From Allochromatium palmeri (GTDB lineage: Bacteria > Pseudomonadota > Gammaproteobacteria > Chromatiales > Chromatiaceae): a stretch of 64,000 nt of DNA. The stretch is taken from assembly GCF_009720725.1 (NCBI RefSeq), contig NZ_WNKT01000004.1, positions 62,001 to 126,000 on the forward strand. Reading direction: 5' to 3'. The notes below the pieces were generated by a model that searched no databases, was not told the origin of the DNA, and saw nothing but the letters and a program-made list of their open reading frames with translations. Made by a program: the position numbers and the translations under genes. Positions 17,901 through 29,660 of the stretch are shown piece by piece (positions within the stretch are counted from its first letter, which is position 1; each line of letters starts with the position of its first letter).

Positions 17901-18461
17901 ACCTATCTGGACACCCAGCACGACGACATCGCCCATTCGCTGGAGACCCTGGAGCAGGCGATCCGCAAGATCGACCGCGAAACGCGCAGTCGCTTCAAGG
18001 ACACCTACGATCAGGTCAACCACGGCTTTCAGCAGCTCTTTCCTCGTCTGTTCGGCGGCGGGCACGCCTATCTGGAACTGACCGACGAGGATCTGCTCGA
18101 AACCGGCGTGAGCGTCATGGCCCGTCCGCCTGGTAAGCGCAACTCCAGCATTCATCTGCTCTCGGGCGGCGAGAAGGCCCTGACCGCCGTGGCCCTGGTC
18201 TTTGCCATCTTTCAGCTCAACCCGGCGCCCTTCTGTATGCTCGACGAGGTCGACGCGCCGCTCGACGATGCCAATGTCGGGCGCTTCTGCGAGCTGGTGC
18301 GTGCGATGTCCGAGCAGGTGCAATTCATTTTCATCAGTCACAACAAGGTGACCATGGAGATCGCGCATCATCTGCTGGGCGTGACCATGCACGAGCCGGG
18401 CGTCTCGCGTCTGGTCAGCGTCGATGTCGACGAAGCCGTGCGGCTGGCGGCGGTATCCTGA
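14934..18461 (+). CDS. smc: Chromosome segregation protein SMC
   Basis: The 1175-residue protein has the complete SMC architecture. An N-terminal ATPase half carries the Walker A GPNGCGKSN (about residues 32-40). Long Glu/Arg/Leu-rich coiled coils (about 170-500 and 660-1010) flank a hinge (about 505-650). The C-terminal half has the ABC signature LLSGGEKALTA and Walker B FCMLDEVDAPLDDANV. It organises and compacts the chromosome with ScpA and ScpB, which are not in this window. It is the first gene of the conserved order smc-zipA-ligA. The coding strand of the coiled coil gives long spurious open frames on the other strand, which I discount. Confidence 0.97.
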   Translation: MRLERIKLAGFKSFVDPTTVSFPSNLVGVVGPNGCGKSNVIDAVRWVMGESSAKMLRGESMADVIFNGSTGRKPVGVASIELIFDNSDGGVGGEYAAFNQISVRRQVARDGQSSYFLNGTRCRRRDIQDLFLGTGLGPRSYAIIEQGMISRLIEARPEDLRLFLEEAAGISKYKERRRETENRIRHTRENLDRLNDLREEVGKQLQHLERQAATAEKYSQLRADERRLDLELKALRWRALEDELQSLSRRLAEAETQGEAGLAQQRRLEAEIESKREAYSAAADDFNAIQGRYYAVGAEIARAEQAIQFANEERGRREAELVRLDQELYEAGQHLERDQARLTEIEQALTVDAPQLAQAESELSEATGSLMTLEDQLKSWESEWDDFNTEAARPSEQAQLERARLTALEQAQGRECERRRRIEEERARLDDADVSARLEELSERESVLDERIAALEDERDTVLGTLAGHETALRALADALDQVRTRLREHKGRLASLTALQESALADTDLERRDWLSNRGLTSAPRLVERLRVESGWERAVEIRLGTALRAVTVETLEAVVSDTDALPPGLVLLETAATDDLLDPDTHADPESDDQRLGQRAQAPWPITGLLGPTRTAAHLSQALAARHALSLDATLITPEGIEVGRNWLRIPEPDGASGVLERAETITALESELAALADEEAGRLNDEQNLRDTRTASEQRRLALESELAGLARERSSLRSELSALRTRLEHQAERRRALDDEWAELERQGAESLAEMEDTRERLHDWLEQMETLAERRLSLEQERTRLRTQVAEGRERERACRDRAQTFRIQVESNRAAREATRQSQTRAQAQQVQLLDRRDELMMALEEGVEPLAEQRERLDEQLVLQVEVEDALTEARQRRESLESGVRTLEQARQRTEQEVRDGQRGLDALRLERQERLVRQRTLEEQFVEQGANQGVILESLDPAATESVWQEELTKIGARIQRLGAVNLAAVEEFKEQSERKTYLDTQHDDIAHSLETLEQAIRKIDRETRSRFKDTYDQVNHGFQQLFPRLFGGGHAYLELTDEDLLETGVSVMARPPGKRNSSIHLLSGGEKALTAVALVFAIFQLNPAPFCMLDEVDAPLDDANVGRFCELVRAMSEQVQFIFISHNKVTMEIAHHLLGVTMHEPGVSRLVSVDVDEAVRLAAVS

Positions 18462-18548
18462 TGTCCCATCTTGGACGATACAGCCTCAACGGGCATTGTT
18501 ATACTTGCGGCCCGACATCATAAAAATTCAAACACAACTAGCATTCGA

Positions 18549-21752
<3,204 letters not shown>

Positions 21753-21799
21753 GCTGATCTGGTTCTTCGTACTCGCCTCGGGACTCGTTGCCGCACCAT

Positions 21800-22993
21800 C
21801 TACAGCTCAAACAGACACAGAGGCACCCGCAGTTCCGATTCACTCAGACCCCCATGAACGCCGATATGGACATGCGGTGTTTCGAAGGGCAGGGTTTGGC
21901 GCAGGACGTGCCGCGCGCGCGGCAGCAGACAGTAATCGCCGACCCGATCGCGGATGTGCGGGTGCGCCGGCCCCGGACCGAGCAGGCCGTCCGCGATCAC
22001 CTGTCGGCTTGGGATCAGTTCGACCAGTCCACCCAGCTCGCTAGCGCAATAGTCCTCGAAGCGCCGCGCGCTGTCGGCACGGACCGTCGCCCAGGACGCG
22101 CGCGGCTCGCCGCACAGCGGCAGCGTCAGACACTCGACCAGCTCGGGATGATTGGCGAGATCGATGACATCCTCGGGCTGGATGTCGATCTGACCATGAT
22201 CGGCGCAGACCAGCAGCACCGTATCCGTCCCCGCCGCCGCACTCAGAAACGCCTCCAGTGCCTGTTCGATCTCAGCCAGATGGGCGAGGGCTGCGGCGCT
22301 CTCCATGCCATGCTCATGCCCGATCGAATCGAGCCTCGGCCAATAGAGATAGAGATACTGCCGCTCGCGTCGCTGAGGCGAGCGCCCCCAACGCTTGCGC
22401 GGCCGGATCACTCGCCACGTCTGTTGGAACATCTCGTCCAGCGACTCGAAGGGCCGCACCTCGCCGCGCCCCAGATGCGCGCGGTTGAAGTCCGAATAGG
22501 CAATGAAGCGCGGCGAAACAGTGATGCCGCGCGTGCCGATGCGGTCGAAGATCGAGCGGTGGGCGAAAAGCTGACGCGGATCAATCCCCGCCGCGCGATA
22601 CGACACCCCGCCATAGCGCGGCTTGCCGGGCAGAACCGCCATCACCGATCCCAACTCGCCGAAATAGGTGAACCAGCCGGTCAGACCATGCTGAAGCGGC
22701 GACAGTCCAGTCAGATAGGTCGGGATCGCCGAGGCCGTAGTTGTTGGGAACACTGAGCTGATCGCGCCCCAACGCGCTCGGCTGAGCACGCCATCCGGCG
22801 CCTGTCGTTCCAGCCAGTCGGCGCCCAGTCCGTCGATGACCAGCAGCACCAGATTGGTCGCGCACGTCAGAGTGTCCAGCCCCAGTCCGGCCAGCGGCGG
22901 ATGCTCGCACCGTCCGCCGCGCGCCTGGATCACAGTGCTCATCAGATTCAGCAGGCCGTGGCCGCTGTAGTCGGGTCTAGGCTTGGTTTCCAT
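21800..22993 (-). CDS. Alkaline-phosphatase-superfamily phosphodiesterase
   Basis: The protein of about 397 residues belongs to the type I phosphodiesterase/nucleotide pyrophosphatase branch. It has the first metal aspartate in NLVLLVIDGLGADWL, the nucleophile threonine in VFPTTTASAIPTYLTG, the metal site DSIGHEHG, the second metal pair in CADHGQ, and a C-terminal metal histidine, perhaps in IGVHGGLS. No signal peptide is visible, so it should be cytoplasmic. The substrate is not predictable from sequence. The start is uncertain: ATG 22993 gives the compact form, while ATG 23026 or 23044 would add 11 or 17 residues, and none has a strong ribosome binding site. It is divergent from the molybdoenzyme gene. 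Confidence 0.8.
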   Translation of the reverse strand: METKPRPDYSGHGLLNLMSTVIQARGGRCEHPPLAGLGLDTLTCATNLVLLVIDGLGADWLERQAPDGVLSRARWGAISSVFPTTTASAIPTYLTGLSPLQHGLTGWFTYFGELGSVMAVLPGKPRYGGVSYRAAGIDPRQLFAHRSIFDRIGTRGITVSPRFIAYSDFNRAHLGRGEVRPFESLDEMFQQTWRVIRPRKRWGRSPQRRERQYLYLYWPRLDSIGHEHGMESAAALAHLAEIEQALEAFLSAAAGTDTVLLVCADHGQIDIQPEDVIDLANHPELVECLTLPLCGEPRASWATVRADSARRFEDYCASELGGLVELIPSRQVIADGLLGPGPAHPHIRDRVGDYCLLPRARHVLRQTLPFETPHVHIGVHGGLSESELRVPLCLFEL

Positions 22994-23064
22994 GAATCGG
23001 ACGTCATGTTGAGGACCATTCCGCATGAAACCACGAACCCCCATCGTCGCGCGAGACCATCGAG

Positions 23065-25143
23065 ATGCCCACCAAGCCCAGCACCTGCTACGAATGCGAT
23101 GCCAACTGCCCGATCCAGGTCGAGTTCGACGACAGCGGCGAACCGATCGCCGTCCAGGGGCCGGACTGTCCGCGCTGCTACGCCCAACTCGACCGGCGCA
23201 ATCATCCCGAGCGTTTGCTCTATCCGCTCAAGCGGGTCGGACCGCGCGGCAGCGGCCAGTTCGAACGCATTTCCTGGGACGAGGCACTCGACACCATCGC
23301 TGAACGGCTCAGCGCCACCCGTGACGCCCATGGCGCGCCGGCGGTGGCCTTCTTCGCCGGCTATACCAAGGAAGCGCGTCCCCAACTCCAGCGGCTTGCC
23401 CACGCCTTTGGTTCGCCCAACTATCTGACTGAGAGCGGCTGCTGTTTCTCCGCGACCATGGTGGCCGAGAAGGTCACCTTCGGCTACAAGATCAAGACCA
23501 CCTCGACCGTGGTCTCGCCCAAGACGCGCTGTCATCTGATCTGGTCGACCAATCCGCGCGGCTCGATCCCGCCGTTCGACACCCATGGTCTGGTCACGCT
23601 CAAGCCCGGACGGCGCATGATCGTGGTCGATCCGCGCCGCACGCCCATGGTCGATCAGGCCGACATCCACCTCCAGATCCGTCCCGGCACCGATGGCGCG
23701 CTGGCGCTCGGCTTCCATCATCTGATCTTTGCCAATGGCTGGCAGGATCAGGCGTTCCTCGATCAATGGTGTTCGGGTGTCGAGGCGTTCAGGGACTATG
23801 TGGCCGAGTTCACGCCCGAGCGGGTGGCCTCCATCTGCGGCATCGCCGAGTCCGACCTGCGCGCGGCGGTCGAACTCTTTGCCACCACGCTGCCGGCCCA
23901 GATCACGCTCTCGCCGACCTCGACCGTTCAGCACAGCAACGGCTTCCAGAACCACCGCGCGCTCATCCTGCTCTCGGCCGTGACCGGCAATCTGGACCGC
24001 GAGGGCGGCAACCGTTTCTTCAACGACAAGGTGCTGCCCAAGCCGATCGAGCTGTTCGACTATTGTCGCAACAGCCTGCCGCCGCGCATCGGCGATGAGG
24101 TCTATCCGGTCTGGACCAAGTATTGGCCGGCGGGGCAGAGCATGCTGCTGCCCGACTGCATCCTCGATGGCCGCCCGCAGCAGGTGCGTTCCTTGCTAGC
24201 CATGGGCATCAACACCGCCATGTGGCCCAACTCCAAACGCATGGAACAGGCGCTCGGGTCGCTCGATTTCTTCGCCGCCACCGATTTTTTCCATAATCCG
24301 GCCACGCTCCAGGCCGACATCGTGCTGCCAGCGGCGACCAGTCTGGAACGCCCGGCGCTGATCGCCTATCCGGGCTGCGCCTATCAGGGCGAGCTACGCT
24401 ATCGGCGTCCGGTGGTCGCGCCGCGCGGCGAGGCGCGTCCGGATGGGGAGATGTTCCTGGAACTCGGCGTGCGGCTGGGCATGGGCGAGCAGTTCTGGAA
24501 CGGCGATCTGGAAGCGAGCTGGGCCGAGGCTGCTGAGGGCATCCCGGAGGAGATCCGCGAGGAGGTCTACACCAATCCCGACGGCGTCACCGTCTATGCC
24601 GAGGCGATCGAGGATCTGGTCGAGCATGGTTTTCTCGACGCTGACCGGCTCTATCGGCTGCGCGGCTTTCCGACCGCGAGCGGCAAGGTCGAGTTCGACG
24701 CCGCTGAATTGCGCGCGGCTGGACACGAGGGTCTGCCGATCTATCGCGAACCGGCGGAGAGTCCGCTCTCGACGCCTGAGATCGCCCGCGACTATCCGCT
24801 GGTCCTGACCAGTGGGGCACGCACCAAGTTCGACACCCATTCACAGCATCAGTACATCCAGCGCATGCGCCGGGCGATTCCCAACCCCTTGGTCGAGATC
24901 CATCCCCGCGACGCCGAGCCGCGCGGCATTCAGGACGGCGCGCCGGTCCAGGTCAGCTCGCCGCGCGGAGCGGTGCGTTTCGTCGCGCGCGTCACCGAGC
25001 GCATCAAGCCGGGCGTGGTCCACTGCACCCACGGCTGGAACAGCGCCAACGTCAATGAGCTGACCGATGATCGGCATCTCGATCCGATCAGCGGCTTTCC
25101 GCCGTTCAAGTCGAGCCTGTGCGAGGTCGCGTCCATAACCTAG
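23065..25143 (+). CDS. Cytoplasmic molybdopterin oxidoreductase (DMSO reductase family)
   Basis: The 692-residue protein begins with a [4Fe-4S] motif (Cys8, Cys11, Cys15 and probably Cys35 in GPDCPRC), followed by the bis-MGD domains. Conserved features include the WDEALDTIAERL helix, SPNYLTESGCCFSA (Cys126 or Cys127 as probable Mo ligand), IWSTNPRGSIPP, VVDPRRTPMVDQADIHLQIRPGTD, and the C-terminal MGD-binding domain with LVLTSGARTKF and HPRDAEPRGIQDG. There is no Tat signal and no adjacent iron-sulfur or membrane subunit, so it is a single-subunit cytoplasmic enzyme. The substrate cannot be read. It is followed 28 nt later by an ATP-grasp-like gene, which may be a functional partner. Confidence 0.88.
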   Translation: MPTKPSTCYECDANCPIQVEFDDSGEPIAVQGPDCPRCYAQLDRRNHPERLLYPLKRVGPRGSGQFERISWDEALDTIAERLSATRDAHGAPAVAFFAGYTKEARPQLQRLAHAFGSPNYLTESGCCFSATMVAEKVTFGYKIKTTSTVVSPKTRCHLIWSTNPRGSIPPFDTHGLVTLKPGRRMIVVDPRRTPMVDQADIHLQIRPGTDGALALGFHHLIFANGWQDQAFLDQWCSGVEAFRDYVAEFTPERVASICGIAESDLRAAVELFATTLPAQITLSPTSTVQHSNGFQNHRALILLSAVTGNLDREGGNRFFNDKVLPKPIELFDYCRNSLPPRIGDEVYPVWTKYWPAGQSMLLPDCILDGRPQQVRSLLAMGINTAMWPNSKRMEQALGSLDFFAATDFFHNPATLQADIVLPAATSLERPALIAYPGCAYQGELRYRRPVVAPRGEARPDGEMFLELGVRLGMGEQFWNGDLEASWAEAAEGIPEEIREEVYTNPDGVTVYAEAIEDLVEHGFLDADRLYRLRGFPTASGKVEFDAAELRAAGHEGLPIYREPAESPLSTPEIARDYPLVLTSGARTKFDTHSQHQYIQRMRRAIPNPLVEIHPRDAEPRGIQDGAPVQVSSPRGAVRFVARVTERIKPGVVHCTHGWNSANVNELTDDRHLDPISGFPPFKSSLCEVASIT

Positions 25144-25171
25144 AGCGTCGTAGACGATTGGTCCAAATCCC

Positions 25172-26002
25172 ATGTTCATCGGAGTCCTGCCTGAACGCGC
25201 GCCGCTCTTCCAACCCACGCCGCGATCCGAGGTCGCGGTCAACGATGCCGCCGCCTGGCGGCTGAATCCCGCCCATCGGCATGTCTATGACAAGCTCGGC
25301 GTGGCGCTCGACGCCGGTCTGCGCGCCGCGCCCTGCGGGGTCGATCCGCGCGCCTTGGGTCTGGCGCCGGACGATTGGGTATTCGTCAAGCCGATCGTCA
25401 ATCTGGCCGGCATGGCGCTCCAGGCGCGCGCGGTGCGTGCCGAGGCCGTCCCCAACGAACCTGGGTTGTTCTGGTGCGAGCGGCTGGAGGGCGAACACAG
25501 CAGCACCGACTGTCTGGTGCGCGAGGGCCAGGTGGTCTGGCTGGCCCATACCCGCGCCTCGGAACGCAAGGATCGCGCGCGTCCGATTTACTGGGAGGTG
25601 GGCGTCGAACGACCCGAACTCGACGTGCGCGTCCGCGACTGGGTCGAGCGTCATTTGTCGGGGTATACCGGACTCTGCAATCTGGAGCTGATCGGCGGAC
25701 AGCCGATCGAGGCCCATCTGCGCGGCTCCAATGGCTTTCTCGAACTCTATGGACCGGACTTCGTGCCGGCCTGGGTGGCGCTCATGGACGGCGAGCCGTT
25801 CGAGGCACCGCCGCCGGTGCCAGGCGGGCTGGTGATCTCGCTCTTCGGCACCGAGCCGCTTACCGACGACCAGGCGGCGGCGCTCTCGGCGGCCGGCGCG
25901 CTCGTCCGACCCGATGCGCAGACCCCAGACCGCCACGCCGTGATCCTCTGTCCCGACAAAGCACGCGGCTTGGAATGGATCGACCGCTGGCTCACCTCCT
26001 GA
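25172..26002 (+). CDS. ATP-grasp-like protein paired with the molybdoenzyme
   Basis: I do not recognise the exact family. The 276-residue protein has a layout reminiscent of the ATP-binding half of ATP-grasp enzymes: a lysine in DDWVFVKPIVNLAGMAL (about residues 67-83), an acidic strand WCERLEGEHSSTDCLV (about 101-116), and a late motif NLELIGGQPIEAHLRG (about 171-186) that resembles the metal-binding E-x-N-x-R, with His replacing Asn. No N-terminal substrate domain typical of such ligases is evident. No signal peptide or membrane helix is seen. It begins 28 nt after the molybdoenzyme and is probably co-transcribed. Ligase activity is an inference from motif shape only. Confidence 0.5.
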   Translation: MFIGVLPERAPLFQPTPRSEVAVNDAAAWRLNPAHRHVYDKLGVALDAGLRAAPCGVDPRALGLAPDDWVFVKPIVNLAGMALQARAVRAEAVPNEPGLFWCERLEGEHSSTDCLVREGQVVWLAHTRASERKDRARPIYWEVGVERPELDVRVRDWVERHLSGYTGLCNLELIGGQPIEAHLRGSNGFLELYGPDFVPAWVALMDGEPFEAPPPVPGGLVISLFGTEPLTDDQAAALSAAGALVRPDAQTPDRHAVILCPDKARGLEWIDRWLTS

Positions 26003-26192
26003 AGCCGTCGATCGACACCTTGACCACCGTCTGTCGTGGCGCCAGCCCGGCTTCCAGCCAGCGCTTGGTCTGTCGGCAGGTGCAACGAATTATCCTGGTG
26101 CGAGACTTGCCTGATATTTTGATCGGGTTCCGCGCCGGTCGCGGCCAACGCTCCGGCCCGGCTAGGCCAGCTCTGCTAAGGATCTGATTGCT

Positions 26193-28952
26193 ATGGTTAA
26201 CTCGACCGCTCCTTCGCTCGCCCCCGAACCCGCCAGGGTGGATTCGCTGATGTCGCACATGCCCCAGGTTAGGGCATACAGCACCAATTTGGACGCCCTG
26301 TCCGAGCGCTGGAACTTGCTGACGCTACTCGGGCAGATGAGCAACATCGGCATGGACATGACCGAGACGCGCGAGGGTTTCCAGAATCTCACCAAGGAGC
26401 TACTCCACCATCTGGGGACGGAAAACCTCAAGAAGACGGTCGCGGAAATGCAGGCCAAGGCTCAGGTGGCGGTGGACATCGTGATCCGTAACCTGTTCGA
26501 GCGCACAGCCGACATCGGCTTTCTGGCAACGGACGACGATTTCCGCGATTTCATTGCCGCGCTCGGCACCACCGAAGACAGCGGTGCAGGTGACGACGAT
26601 GGCCGCGAAGCGCGTGTCGACGGTTTTGGGCCAAGCGCCGGCACCTATCAGATGGAGGCCATCAAGAGCCGCTTTCGCGAGTATGTCGCCAAGTACTCGG
26701 TCTACGACAATATCGTACTACTGAGTCCGACCGGGCAGGTGCTCGCCCAGCTCGACGACGAGAATCCGGTCAGCCAGTCGCGCGATCCGCTGATCCGCGA
26801 GGCGATCGAGACCAGCCGCGACTACGTTGAGGTCTACCGGGCGTCGGATCTGGACCCGCGGCGGGAGCGCAGCCTGATCTATGCCTATCGCATCACCGAG
26901 AACAATTCGCCCAAGTCCAGAGTGCTCGGCGTGCTCTGCCTGATGTTCCGCTTCGAGGACGAGATGGCCGGCGTCTTCCAGCATCTGATCGCCGCCGACG
27001 GCGGGGAGGTGTTGATGCTGCTCGATCGTGACGGGCGGGTCATTGCCAGCAGCGACGAGCACCACATCCAGGTCGGTGCCCGCATGCGTCCGGAACCCGG
27101 TCTGGCCTACCGGGTCGCCCGCTTCGCCGGGCGCGAATATCTCGCCACCACCTGCGCCACCAAGGGGTATCAGGGTTATGCCGGACCCGGCTGGCTCGGT
27201 CATGTGATGGTTCCGCTGAGCTATGCCTTCGAGAAGAACCCGGAAGAAAGCGCCGATCAGATCGCCGGTCATATCCTGGACGCGGTCATGCGCCGCTCGA
27301 CCCTGTTCTCGGATGCGCTGCGCAACATTCCGCGCCAGGCCGACAAGATCCAGAAAGAACTCGACGTCACTGTCTGGAACGGCAATGTCCGCATCGCCAA
27401 CACCAAGTCGGGCGAGAACAGTTTCTCGAAGACCCTGCTCGGCGAGATCAGCAAGACGGGCGCGCGCACCAAGGAGGTGTTCGAGGAGTCGATCGGCAAC
27501 CTGAATCAGACCGTAGTGTCCTCCATCCTCGCCGACGTGCAGTTTCGCGCCTCGCTCGCTATCGACATCATGGACCGCAATCTCTACGAGCGTGCCAACG
27601 ACTGCCGCTGGTGGGCGCTCACCTCCTATTTCCGCAAGACCCTGGCCGGCGACCGGATCACCGACGAGCCGCGCGGGACTCTGGAGGCCATCCTGGCCTA
27701 TATCAACAATCTTTACACGGTCTACACCAATCTGTTTCTCTACGACCGGCTCGGCACCATCGTCGCGGTATCCAATCCGGATTTCAGCCAGGCTATCGGC
27801 AGCAAGCTCGGCGAATCCTGGGTGATGGAGACCTTGGCCATCCGCGACTCCCAGATCTACAGCGTCTCGCCCTTTGCGCGAACCTGGCTCTATGGCGACC
27901 GCCACACCTACATCTACGGCGCCTCGGTGACTGCGCTCGACAATCCCCAACAGGTGGTCGGCGGCATCGGCATCGTCTTCGACTCCGAACCTCAGTTCGC
28001 CGCCATGCTGCGCGACGCCCTGCCGAAGAGCGAGCGCGGCGAGATTCTCGATGGCTGCTTTGCCGTGTTCGCCGATTCGAATCGCCAGGTAATCGCCTCG
28101 ACGCGCGGGCAGATGCTACCCGGCACCAGTCTGGAGCTGGACCCGGAATTCTTCGCCCTCCAGCCCGGCGCCGGCGTATCCAACATCGTCGAGTACCAGG
28201 GCGCCTATTTCGTGGTCGGCGCGCGTGCCTCAAGAGGCTATCGCGAATACAAGGGGCCGGAAGACCATTATCGCAACGATGTGATCGCGCTCGTCTTCAT
28301 GCAGATCGGTTCGGTCGCCGCTGTCGGTGGCGAGCGCCCGAGCGGACGGCACGATGGTCACCAGACTCAGCCGGAGCGCCAGCGCTATCCGCAGCCTTCG
28401 GGCAATGAGGTCACCACCGACATCTCGACCTTCCTGATCGGCGGGCGGCTGTTCGGTGTCGAATCCTGCAATGTCATCTGCTCCATCAACGACCAGCAGA
28501 TCACGCCGCTGGTGTGCTCGAATCCAGGCTTCATCGGCGTCTTCTCCTACGTTGGTCAGACTGTCGGAGTCATCTCGCTGTACGAGCTTCTGGGTCTGAA
28601 TGACCGGCCTTATAACCCAGACAGCGACGGCATTCTGCTCGTCAAGGTCAAGCCGCGCGCCGGTGTCCAGGAAGACGAAGGCATTCTCGGGATCGTGATC
28701 GACCGCATCATGGACAGCCCTGAGATCCCCAACCGCAGCATCGCCTGCTATGGCTCCGAGCTCGCCGGCAAATCCGTGTTGACCAAGGCCGTGGTGCGTC
28801 CCGACCTGGGCAACGAACGCTCCGCGATGCTCTCCATCCTGGATGTCGAAGGCCTTGAGGAACATGTACTCAAGGCCCGCGCCACTGGCTCGGATCATGG
28901 TCACGCCGATCGTGTCCCAGTTCTTGAGCGGGATGTGAAAAAGGGACACTGA
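26193..28952 (+). CDS. Soluble double-Cache protein with C-terminal CheW domain
   Basis: The 919-residue protein has no signal peptide and no convincing membrane helix. Two similar halves are visible. Each begins with a related helix (AVDIVIRNLFERTADIGF near residue 93; AIDIMDRNLYERANDC near residue 454) and continues into Cache/PAS-like sensor sequence (YDNIVLLSPTGQVLAQL; YTNLFLYDRLGTIVAVS). Residues about 740-905 form a CheW-like adaptor domain (DISTFLIGGRLFGVES, GVFSYVGQTVGVISLYELLG). There is no methyl-accepting hairpin. I infer a cytoplasmic sensor that couples ligand or redox input to CheA. AAGGAT 11 nt before the ATG at 26193 supports the start. Confidence 0.8.
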   Translation: MVNSTAPSLAPEPARVDSLMSHMPQVRAYSTNLDALSERWNLLTLLGQMSNIGMDMTETREGFQNLTKELLHHLGTENLKKTVAEMQAKAQVAVDIVIRNLFERTADIGFLATDDDFRDFIAALGTTEDSGAGDDDGREARVDGFGPSAGTYQMEAIKSRFREYVAKYSVYDNIVLLSPTGQVLAQLDDENPVSQSRDPLIREAIETSRDYVEVYRASDLDPRRERSLIYAYRITENNSPKSRVLGVLCLMFRFEDEMAGVFQHLIAADGGEVLMLLDRDGRVIASSDEHHIQVGARMRPEPGLAYRVARFAGREYLATTCATKGYQGYAGPGWLGHVMVPLSYAFEKNPEESADQIAGHILDAVMRRSTLFSDALRNIPRQADKIQKELDVTVWNGNVRIANTKSGENSFSKTLLGEISKTGARTKEVFEESIGNLNQTVVSSILADVQFRASLAIDIMDRNLYERANDCRWWALTSYFRKTLAGDRITDEPRGTLEAILAYINNLYTVYTNLFLYDRLGTIVAVSNPDFSQAIGSKLGESWVMETLAIRDSQIYSVSPFARTWLYGDRHTYIYGASVTALDNPQQVVGGIGIVFDSEPQFAAMLRDALPKSERGEILDGCFAVFADSNRQVIASTRGQMLPGTSLELDPEFFALQPGAGVSNIVEYQGAYFVVGARASRGYREYKGPEDHYRNDVIALVFMQIGSVAAVGGERPSGRHDGHQTQPERQRYPQPSGNEVTTDISTFLIGGRLFGVESCNVICSINDQQITPLVCSNPGFIGVFSYVGQTVGVISLYELLGLNDRPYNPDSDGILLVKVKPRAGVQEDEGILGIVIDRIMDSPEIPNRSIACYGSELAGKSVLTKAVVRPDLGNERSAMLSILDVEGLEEHVLKARATGSDHGHADRVPVLERDVKKGH

Positions 28953-29024
28953 GACAACCGCGTCTATTTCATGAAGACCAACAGGCGCTGCTTTTTGTCT
29001 TCGCGTCCAGGATGTCGTGGCGGT

Positions 29025-29660
29025 TCAAACGGTCTGCTGGAGTCGGCTGATTCGCTCACCGAACGACTCGGTTCGATAGCGGTCAACACGCAGACTATCC
29101 GACCAGTAACCCATCGGCAGCCCGGCCTTGCGCTTGAGATGTTCAAGGAAGTCGTGCGGATTGGGCAGTTGCTCCCAGACCGAAGGCAGAAAAGTGCCAC
29201 GATGGCGGCGGTCGCTCAGAATGAGTCCGTCGACGCCCGGCCGGATCTGAGCGAGCAGATCGGCTTCGGAGTCGAACGCCAGCGGTTCGGCGGGTGTCAG
29301 GACCGAGAGTTTGAGCGTCAGCTCGGGATACTCGGCGGCACGCAGCGGCGGAAAGCGCGGATCTTCGAAGGCGGCGGCGAAGGCGTTCCGGGCCACATCC
29401 ACGACCAGCGGGCGGAAGGCCTCCAGCACGCCGATGCAGCCGCGTAGATTCTCGCCATGCTCCAGCGTGACGAAGGTGGCGCGGATAGCGCGCAGCGGCT
29501 CGGGATAGTCGTGCGGGTCCAGATCCAGCGGTCGCTGATGCGCCAGTCCGTGCGTGATCGAGCGTGCGGCGATGTCGAGCAGGGCCGTGCGCTCTGTTGC
29601 GTCGTAGACGGGCCGTTCGGTCGCCGTCTCAGTCGTGTCAATGGAATGCATAGGCACCAT
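29025..29660 (-). CDS. amrA: AmmeMemoRadiSam system protein A (AMMECR1 domain)
   Basis: The protein of about 211 residues carries the AMMECR1 hallmark LRGCIGVLEAFRPL (about residues 72-85), preceded by ATFVTLEHGEN and followed by the AFEDPRFPPL segment and LKLSVLTPAEPL. Its biochemical role is unknown; the domain is found in archaea, bacteria and eukaryotes, and in prokaryotes is often encoded beside a Memo-family and a radical SAM gene. The start overlaps the end of the amrB gene by 23 nt (ATG 29660) or 14 nt (ATG 29651). The two are clearly one transcript. No radical SAM gene is nearby. Confidence 0.88.
   Translation of the reverse strand: MVPMHSIDTTETATERPVYDATERTALLDIAARSITHGLAHQRPLDLDPHDYPEPLRAIRATFVTLEHGENLRGCIGVLEAFRPLVVDVARNAFAAAFEDPRFPPLRAAEYPELTLKLSVLTPAEPLAFDSEADLLAQIRPGVDGLILSDRRHRGTFLPSVWEQLPNPHDFLEHLKRKAGLPMGYWSDSLRVDRYRTESFGERISRLQQTV

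Noticed and set aside
28953-29024. Terminator between the CheW protein and amrA
   Set aside because: GAAGAC and GTCTTC could pair, but the loop is long and no T-run or GC stem is present.
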